From the NCBI GenBank assembly GCA_025929635.1, contig JAICPX010000002.1:1-39817 (forward strand): DNA of 39,817 bases, written 5' to 3'. The notes below the pieces were generated by a model. That model worked only from the letters and a program-made list of their open reading frames with translations. It did not search any database and was not told where the DNA came from. A program made the translations under genes and the position numbers. The stretch comes from Chitinophagaceae bacterium (lineage in GTDB: Bacteria > Bacteroidota > Bacteroidia > Chitinophagales > Chitinophagaceae). Positions 33,993 to 39,817 of this stretch are shown here, one piece after another; the first letter of the stretch is position 1; each line of letters opens with the position of its first letter.

Positions 33993-36644
33993 ATGAAACA
34001 CCTTAGCTCTTCCATCGTTTGCTTCATTATTTTCTTAACATTAAATGGTCAAAGCTGCCCTGGGGTTGGCAACATAAGTTACCAGCGCTGGAATGGGATC
34101 AACGGCGCTGCTGTTTCGAATCTGACATCCAATTCAAATTATCCTGATAATCCTTCGTCCACCGGCACAAGGACTTTATTTGAAATGCCCACTAATTTTG
34201 GTAATAATATTGGCGTGAGGATGAATGGCTATTTATGCCCTCCTGCAACGGGAAACTATGTTTTCTGGATAGCCAGTGATGCAAGCGGAGAATTGTGGTT
34301 AAGCACAACCACTAGCCCTGCCAATAAAATAAGGATTGCCTTTAATACGAATCCTACAAAATATAGAGAGTGGAATAAATACAGTACACAAAAATCTGCT
34401 CCTGTCAGCCTGACAGCCGGGCAGGTTTATTATGTTGAGGCATTGATGAAAGAAAGCAATGGGAATGATAACTTATCTGTGGGATGGGCAAAACCCGGTC
34501 AATCAACATCCGCACCAGGCGAAGTAGTGCCCGGTACAAGTTTAATGACCCAACTTCCCGATACGCAATCTCCTGCCCCTCCAACTAATCTTGCCGCTTC
34601 AAATATCACCATGACTTCATTTACGTTGTCATGGGCGGCATCAACCGATAATGTTGGTGTCACAGGTTACGACGTGTATCAAAACGGCGTGAAAATAAAT
34701 CCATCAAATATAACGGTCTCTTCCTATGATGTTACAGGCCTGGCGGCCGGAGTGACTTATAATTATTTCGTCGTGGCAAAGGATGCAGCAGGAAATGTTT
34801 CGTCAAATAGCAGCACCCTGGATGTAACAACACTTGAGCCAGATATAATACCTCCTGCATCTCCAACTAATTTATTATCATCCATAATTACGTTGACAAG
34901 TTTCAGACTTAATTGGGCTGCATCAACTGATAATGTTGGAGTAACTGGTTATGATGTATACCGTGACGGAATAAAGATAAATGGACCATTAGTTACAAAT
35001 ACATTTTTTGATGTTACAGGATTAGCTTCAGGTCTTTTATATTCAATGACAGTAATAGCAAGAGATGCAGCGGGAAATTCGAGCCCGGCTAGTTTGCCTC
35101 TGGAGGTGACGACCCTATTAAATATCGGCGGGAATGAAACATTTACAATGAGGACGATTATTGCGAATCAGCGAATGCCGCATGATCTCGTGTATGGTCC
35201 GGATGGAAACGTTTGGTATACCGAACGATTCGCCGGGACAGTAAGCTTTGTAAATCCAATTACTTCAGTCAAAAGGGTTGTTCTTACCCTTGGGTCAGCA
35301 ATGGTAAGAACAGGAGGACAAGACGGCCTAATGGGACTTGCCTTGCATCCGCAGTTCCTGCTTGGTTCACCATATGTGTATATATCTTATACGTATGAAT
35401 CAACCAGTAGTACAATGCGAAAAACAAGGATCCAACGCTATACTTATGATTTTTTAACGCAGACTCTTGGTTCACCCGTCACTGTTCTGGAAAATATACC
35501 AGGGAGTAATGACCATAATTCTGCCCGTATTGCTATAGGACCAGATCTGAAATTGTACTATTCAGTCGGAGATATGGGTGCGGGCCAATTCGATAATATT
35601 AGCCGGCCTAACAATTCACAGAACGCAAATATTTATGAAGGAAAGATATTACGTCTGAATACAGAGCCGGATGCTTCCGGTTCATGGATACCGACAGATA
35701 ATCCTTTTGGTAACGCAGTGTATTCTTTGGGGCATCGTAATCCGCAGGGATTGGTTTGGGGAAATGTTAACGGCACAAATATTTTATACAGTGATGAACA
35801 CGGACCATTCAGTGATGATGAGATCAATATTATTGAAGGAGGCCGCAATTTTGGATGGCCAAATGTCATTGGTTGGTGTGATGGCAATTATAATGGACGA
35901 ACAACAGGTGGCTTTACAATTGTAAATGAACTTAATAATTGCAATTCATTAAATGCAAAAGAACCTTTGCGTTCTTTGTTTCCGGTGTCGAATCCCCCAT
36001 CGGGTGGTGATAATATGTTATGGCCTTCGGTGGGTCCGTCGGGATCTGACTTTTATGGAAATATAACTATCCCAGGCTGGAATAATTCATTATTAGTAGC
36101 CAATCTAAAAAAGGGAACGGTTTCACGATATAAACTGAGTAATGACGGCCAAAGTATTATTTCAGACACCATTCATTATTTCCGTGGCTTGGGCAGGTTC
36201 AGAGATGTTATTGTTTCACCGGATGGATTAAAGATATATGTAGCATGTGATAGCAGCGGCTCTACATCCGGACCCACTGGTGGCGTAACCACTACACCTG
36301 CAAATCCCGGCAGCATTCTTGAATTTACCTACCAGATCCTTGGCGGTGCCAGGGCAGCGGACCAATTGTTGACAGAAGTGAAGATCCAGGAGGATAAAAA
36401 AGATCTAAGCATTGATGTTTATCCGAATCCGGCTATCGACCATTTTGTGGTTTACAACCATAAGCTTACTAATAGTCAGATATTATTATATGATATCGGT
36501 GGCAAACAATTAAGAAATATAAAGACCAGCAACCTGGCGACCAAAATAGATGTAAGCAACCTGGCCAATGGAATATATATATTAACTGTAAAAGGGTTTG
36601 ATGGAAAAACTATAAGAACGGAAAAGATTATTGTTACGAAATAA
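33993..36644 (+). CDS. T9SS-exported PA14-FN3-FN3-sugar dehydrogenase (PQQ-type)
   Basis: An 883-residue modular secreted protein. Signal peptide (MKHLSSSIVCFIIFLTLNGQ). A PA14-like domain covers about 25-180 (FWIASDASGELWLS; GQVYYVEALMKESNGNDNLSVGW). Two fibronectin-III domains follow (about 195-283 and 287-375), both containing WAASTDNVGVTGYDVY. A glucose/sorbosone dehydrogenase propeller covers about 385-790, with the catalytic base candidate His508 (DHNSARI) and the PQQ-site-like GHRNPQG (Arg582, Asn583, Gln585). It also has EHGPFSDDEINIIEGGRNFGWP. The T9SS type A sorting domain is at 800-883 (IDVYPNPAIDHFVVYN). Sugar or alcohol oxidation at the cell surface is inferred; PQQ would have to come from outside, because no pqq operon is seen. 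Confidence 0.88.
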   Translation: MKHLSSSIVCFIIFLTLNGQSCPGVGNISYQRWNGINGAAVSNLTSNSNYPDNPSSTGTRTLFEMPTNFGNNIGVRMNGYLCPPATGNYVFWIASDASGELWLSTTTSPANKIRIAFNTNPTKYREWNKYSTQKSAPVSLTAGQVYYVEALMKESNGNDNLSVGWAKPGQSTSAPGEVVPGTSLMTQLPDTQSPAPPTNLAASNITMTSFTLSWAASTDNVGVTGYDVYQNGVKINPSNITVSSYDVTGLAAGVTYNYFVVAKDAAGNVSSNSSTLDVTTLEPDIIPPASPTNLLSSIITLTSFRLNWAASTDNVGVTGYDVYRDGIKINGPLVTNTFFDVTGLASGLLYSMTVIARDAAGNSSPASLPLEVTTLLNIGGNETFTMRTIIANQRMPHDLVYGPDGNVWYTERFAGTVSFVNPITSVKRVVLTLGSAMVRTGGQDGLMGLALHPQFLLGSPYVYISYTYESTSSTMRKTRIQRYTYDFLTQTLGSPVTVLENIPGSNDHNSARIAIGPDLKLYYSVGDMGAGQFDNISRPNNSQNANIYEGKILRLNTEPDASGSWIPTDNPFGNAVYSLGHRNPQGLVWGNVNGTNILYSDEHGPFSDDEINIIEGGRNFGWPNVIGWCDGNYNGRTTGGFTIVNELNNCNSLNAKEPLRSLFPVSNPPSGGDNMLWPSVGPSGSDFYGNITIPGWNNSLLVANLKKGTVSRYKLSNDGQSIISDTIHYFRGLGRFRDVIVSPDGLKIYVACDSSGSTSGPTGGVTTTPANPGSILEFTYQILGGARAADQLLTEVKIQEDKKDLSIDVYPNPAIDHFVVYNHKLTNSQILLYDIGGKQLRNIKTSNLATKIDVSNLANGIYILTVKGFDGKTIRTEKIIVTK

Positions 36645-36671
36645 ACAGATGTGGAAACATTTTAGCAGGAG

Positions 36672-36698
36672 CTGGCGGCAGTAGTACCGCCAGTTTTT
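36672..36698 (+). terminator. Rho-independent terminator overlapping the next promoter
   Basis: Perfect 7-bp stem CTGGCGG / CCGCCAG with an 8-nt loop, followed by five T (36694-36698). The T-run is also the -33 box of the next gene's promoter. Confidence 0.85.
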
Positions 36699-36727
36699 GT
36701 TTATCGCTTGCCGAAATTCTAGATTTG
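36694..36727 (+). promoter_or_regulatory. Canonical promoter of the 36751 TonB receptor
   Basis: -33 TTTTTG (36694-36699), 20-bp spacer, -7 TAGATTTG (36720-36727). This supports the start at 36751, because an upstream ATG at 36730 would lie at or before the transcription start. Confidence 0.75.
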
Positions 36728-36750
36728 TAATGCTACTAAAGCCAATACTT

Positions 36751-38814
36751 ATGAGAAAGACGTCCATCATCCTGATCACTGGGTTATTGTTTGGTTTTAT
36801 TTCCAGCCCGCAACAAACACCAGATTCTTCACAAACACTGGGTGAAATAATAGTAAAAGCTTTTGAGCAAAATCAAAGTTTAAAAAAGATCCCTGCACCC
36901 ATCGTTCAAATCAGCAAGGCAAAACTTGATCGTTTCAATAATACAAGTATTCTTCCTGCATTAAACAGTGTACCTGGTGTAAGAATGGAGGAAAGGTCTC
37001 CCGGCAGCTATCGCATGAATGTAAGAGGCAGTACTTTACGATCTCCCTTTGGTGTAAGAAATATAAAAGTTTATTGGAATGAAATTCCTTTTACTGATCC
37101 TGGCGGAAATACTTATTTAAACCAGTTGAGTTTTTTCAATTTTAATTCATTGGAAATCATAAAGGGTCCTGCAGGAAGTTTGTACGGCGCCGGCACCGGC
37201 GGGGTCATATTGGCAAACAACAATCCTGAACAAAATACTCCCGTTTTCTCTTCAAGTCTTATCTACGGTAGTTATGATCTTGGGTCTTTGAATATCCAGG
37301 TAAACCAGGGTAAAGACAATTTCAGAAATACTTTTAATTTCTCCCGGCTGCAAAGTCACGGTTACAGGGAGCATACTTCAATGCACCGCGATGTTACATC
37401 CTGGCAAACACAAATCGCATCAGGCAAAAGGGAAACGTTACGATTCAATTTTCTTTATGGGGATCTTTATTATGAAACGCCTGGTGCCCTGACAAAAAGC
37501 GAATACCTGAAAGATCCGCGGGCGGCCCGGCCCGCCGCAGGCAGTTTCCCAAGTGCTGACAAAGCTAAGGCTGCAATATTTCAGAAAACCTGGTTGGGGG
37601 CGTTGAACAATCATTTTAAATTCAATGATCGATTTGAGAACAATTTTGTTTTTTATGGGGCGTATTCAAATATCAGGAACCCGACATTCAGAAATTACGA
37701 AGTGCGGAAGGAACCACATCTTGGCGGCAGAACCCTTTTCACATGGAAACCCGGCACTAAAAAGGTTGAAACAAAGCTTGTATTTGGTGGCGAATTACAA
37801 AAAGGGTTTTTCAATGTAAGAACTTATGCAAACGCTGATGGCAAGCCTGGAGCAAGCCTAACTAATGACGATGTCAACAATAGTGTATGGTCCATCTTTT
37901 CACAGGCGGATTTGCGATTGAAAAATGATCTCAATATTGCGGCAGGACTAAGCATCAATAAATCGTCGATCAGGATCCACCGGTTATCTGTTCCGTCACT
38001 GCCGGTTCAAAAAAGGATCTATAAAAGCGAAGCTGCTCCGCGAATTGCCGTATCAAAAAGGGTCGCAAGTGACCTTTATATTTATGGTAGCGTAGCAAAA
38101 GGCTTTTCGCCGCCTACAACTGCCGAAATATTGCCATCTACGAGTATCATAAGCACGGATTTAAATGCAGAACATGGCATTAGTTATGAATCAGGATTCA
38201 AAACCAGCTTTGTAAAAAGACGGTTATATGTCGAAGTAAATGCCTTCTATTATCAATTGAAAAATGCAATTGTCCAAAGAAGAGACGCGGGTAATGCTGA
38301 TTATTTTACCAACGCCGGGGCTACAAAACAAAAAGGAATAGAGTCGCAGATTGCTTATGTCGTCCGGAATAATTCTTTGATGGATGGCAGCCGCGTATGG
38401 ATCAGCCACACATTGAATGATTTTATCTATAAGGAATTTAAACAATTGACCAATGATTACGCCGGAAAGAAATTACCCAGTGTTGCAAAACATACAATAG
38501 CTGCGGGTGCTGATATCATTACCGGTCCTGGATTTTATCTAAACATTACTTACTACTATAGCGATCCGGTTTACTTAAATGATGCAAACACCGACGCAGC
38601 CGCTTCTTACAATTTACTGGGTGCAAGACTTGGGTGGAAGAAAATCGCCTCCGGGAATAACAGATTTGAACTCTTTGCAGGAGTAGATAATGCGTTTGAT
38701 GTTACCTACAGTCTCGGGAATGATATAAATGCGGCCGGAGGGAGATATTATAATGTTGCTGCTGGCAGGAATTTTTATTGTGGCCTTACACTGAATATGT
38801 ATCAAAAGAAATAA
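36751..38814 (+). CDS. TonB-dependent receptor
   Basis: A 687-residue outer-membrane receptor starting MRKTSIILITGLLFGFISSP. The start is chosen from the promoter at 36694-36727, which excludes earlier in-frame starts. A TonB-box-like segment and plug follow (LGEIIVKAFEQNQSLKKIPAPIVQISKAKLDRF; LNSVPGVRMEERSPGSYRMNVRGS; IIKGPAGSLYGAGTGGVI). The beta-barrel runs to the C-terminus. It lacks the carboxypeptidase-regulatory domain of the other two receptors here, so it belongs to the classical siderophore/cobalamin-type architecture. The ligand is unknown. A hairpin over the stop codon separates it from the convergent gene. Confidence 0.9.
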   Translation: MRKTSIILITGLLFGFISSPQQTPDSSQTLGEIIVKAFEQNQSLKKIPAPIVQISKAKLDRFNNTSILPALNSVPGVRMEERSPGSYRMNVRGSTLRSPFGVRNIKVYWNEIPFTDPGGNTYLNQLSFFNFNSLEIIKGPAGSLYGAGTGGVILANNNPEQNTPVFSSSLIYGSYDLGSLNIQVNQGKDNFRNTFNFSRLQSHGYREHTSMHRDVTSWQTQIASGKRETLRFNFLYGDLYYETPGALTKSEYLKDPRAARPAAGSFPSADKAKAAIFQKTWLGALNNHFKFNDRFENNFVFYGAYSNIRNPTFRNYEVRKEPHLGGRTLFTWKPGTKKVETKLVFGGELQKGFFNVRTYANADGKPGASLTNDDVNNSVWSIFSQADLRLKNDLNIAAGLSINKSSIRIHRLSVPSLPVQKRIYKSEAAPRIAVSKRVASDLYIYGSVAKGFSPPTTAEILPSTSIISTDLNAEHGISYESGFKTSFVKRRLYVEVNAFYYQLKNAIVQRRDAGNADYFTNAGATKQKGIESQIAYVVRNNSLMDGSRVWISHTLNDFIYKEFKQLTNDYAGKKLPSVAKHTIAAGADIITGPGFYLNITYYYSDPVYLNDANTDAAASYNLLGARLGWKKIASGNNRFELFAGVDNAFDVTYSLGNDINAAGGRYYNVAAGRNFYCGLTLNMYQKK

Positions 38815-38836
38815 CCCCGACAGCCTATCGGGGTTA
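38812..38836. terminator. Bidirectional hairpin over the stop codon
   Basis: Perfect 9-bp stem TAACCCCGA / TCGGGGTTA with a 7-nt loop. The first arm begins with the TAA stop of the TonB receptor. There is no T-run on either side, so termination efficiency is uncertain. It separates two convergent genes. Confidence 0.6.
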
Positions 38837-38863
38837 TCTGGACAAAGGAATCAATTTTACCGA

Positions 38864-39817
38864 TTACAATTTCTGCATTTTTACTTTTTGATCATTACCT
38901 GCACCCGTTACATTTAAGTAATACGTGCCTGCAGGTAATCTACTCATATTGATGATAAAGGTATTGGGACCCTCTGATACCTGCTCGGAACCTTTCAGTA
39001 ATATTCTGCCAACATTATCAATCAATTTCCATTGAATATTTCCTTGCTCCGGTGAAGCGACCATGATTTTCACTTCATTAATTACAGGGTTTGGAGAGAC
39101 GGTGATGTTACCTGTAGTGAATGGTAATGTAACTGCAACAATATTTGAATACTTGTAGGTGCCGTCTATGTCTACCAGTCTCAATCTATAAAACAGCTTT
39201 TGTGAAGATTGGTTGATCGCATCATTATCAGTAAATGCATAGTTGAATGATCCCTGCGTGTTGTTGCGGCCGTTAGCGGTTACATTCCCGAGCGGTGCAA
39301 AACGCGATCCATCGACGCTTCTTTCAATTACAAAATGGGAAGTATTGATCTCGTTCTCTGTTTTCCAGTTCAATAAAACCGTATTGTTGTTTTGCAACTG
39401 GCCTGTAAATGAAAGCAGGTCTAACGGCAATGTAAAGCTGTTGCTTGCAAAATAGAATGAGGAGAAACTTGTAATATCGCCCTGCAACACATAGCCATTG
39501 GCGCCATGCGACTCGGCAAAAGTTGGAGCAATAGCTGTCGTAGTTTCATTGGCTGTACTGCTGCAAGGATCCTGGTTTTTCAATATCAAAAGGTTGCTGA
39601 TGCTAAATACGCCACTGCCTGCATCAGCGATCAGGGCATCAAGCTCAGCTTTTGAAATATAGAGCCTGATCTTCACGGTTGATGAGGGCTGATTTTGGGG
39701 TGTAATTGTAATATTCCGATCAAGATAATGCGTGCTGCCAGCTATGCGAATGGCGCCCGAGTTCTTATAAAATGATGAGGTGACGGTACCCAGGTTATTT
39801 CCATTTGCATAGATCTC
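38864..39817 (-). CDS. T9SS-secreted protein, C-terminal part
   Basis: The frame is open to the end of the window (317 residues visible), so the N-terminus lies outside. A GTG at 39676 that could be read as a start is internal. The visible part has a beta-rich domain, then a fibronectin-III-like module (LDLLSFTGQLQNNNTVLLNWKTENEINTSHFVIERSVDGSRF). The T9SS type A sorting domain follows (ITVSPNPVINEVKIMVASPEQ ... GTYYLNVTGAGNDQKVKMQKL). The start of the visible sequence (GSTHYLDRNITITP) looks like part of a larger surface protein. Function unknown. Confidence 0.8.
   Translation of the reverse strand, partial: EIYANGNNLGTVTSSFYKNSGAIRIAGSTHYLDRNITITPQNQPSSTVKIRLYISKAELDALIADAGSGVFSISNLLILKNQDPCSSTANETTTAIAPTFAESHGANGYVLQGDITSFSSFYFASNSFTLPLDLLSFTGQLQNNNTVLLNWKTENEINTSHFVIERSVDGSRFAPLGNVTANGRNNTQGSFNYAFTDNDAINQSSQKLFYRLRLVDIDGTYKYSNIVAVTLPFTTGNITVSPNPVINEVKIMVASPEQGNIQWKLIDNVGRILLKGSEQVSEGPNTFIINMSRLPAGTYYLNVTGAGNDQKVKMQKL

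Noticed and set aside
34600-35110. DNA-level tandem repeat in the two fibronectin-III domains
   Set aside because: The shared protein stretch WAASTDNVGVTGYDVY is encoded with differing codons, so it is an old domain duplication, not a recent repeat.

Overview
The window looks like a chromosomal segment of a member of the Bacteroidota, most likely a Chitinophagaceae-like organism. Four things support this. Promoters fit the Bacteroidota pattern TTG - about 20 bp - TAnnTTTG. Several secreted proteins end in type IX secretion (T9SS) type A sorting domains. There are three large TonB-dependent-receptor-like outer-membrane proteins. The ATP synthase genes run atpB-E-F-H-A, and the a subunit has a long, His-rich, signal-peptide-bearing N-terminus. 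No tRNA, rRNA, transposase or CRISPR array was recognised.

Layout. 1-1660: tail of an alkaline-phosphatase-superfamily gene, then two small unknown genes. 1669-3550 (minus): PhoB/PhoR-like two-component pair, with a nested inverted repeat between regulator and kinase. 3773-6016: a large exported protein whose C-terminal part resembles a clan CD (caspase/gingipain-like) cysteine peptidase. 6174-8908: an ABC exporter half-transporter and a PqqB-like metallo-beta-lactamase-fold protein. 9003-13549: F-type ATP synthase genes atpB, E, F, H and A. atpG does not follow atpA, and three of the spacers carry repeats. 13665-16616: TonB-dependent receptor with a small periplasmic helical partner. 16674-18231: two paralogous membrane proteins and an overlapping winged-helix regulator.

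18231-23215 (minus) is the most unusual part. Two full-length (538 aa) and one shortened (206 aa) paralogous T9SS-type secreted proteins each have the same kind of promoter (TTG-N20-TAnnTTTG) and a leader of about 135 nt. Each leader carries the same 13-nt block about 40 nt after the predicted transcription start. Behind each full-length gene lies a 55-bp terminator-containing element, 54/55 identical between the two copies. The leader block can pair with this 3' element over 10-12 bp with a 2-nt bulge. This suggests a small regulon with RNA-level control, which is inference.

23311-25788: ABC-2 transporter (ATPase, permease) with an exported LolA-like protein. 25985-28771: outer-membrane beta-barrel receptor-like protein. 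28874-32200 (minus): a large GEVED/T9SS protein and a small exported protein. 32705-33793 (minus): pdxA. 33993-36644: T9SS-exported PA14-FN3-FN3-sugar dehydrogenase. 36751-38814: TonB-dependent receptor. 38864 to the window end (minus): C-terminal part of another T9SS cargo protein.

Overall the region mixes housekeeping genes (ATP synthase, PdxA, two-component system) with a cell-envelope and secretome-rich set. Functions of the secreted proteins beyond their domains cannot be read from the sequence.
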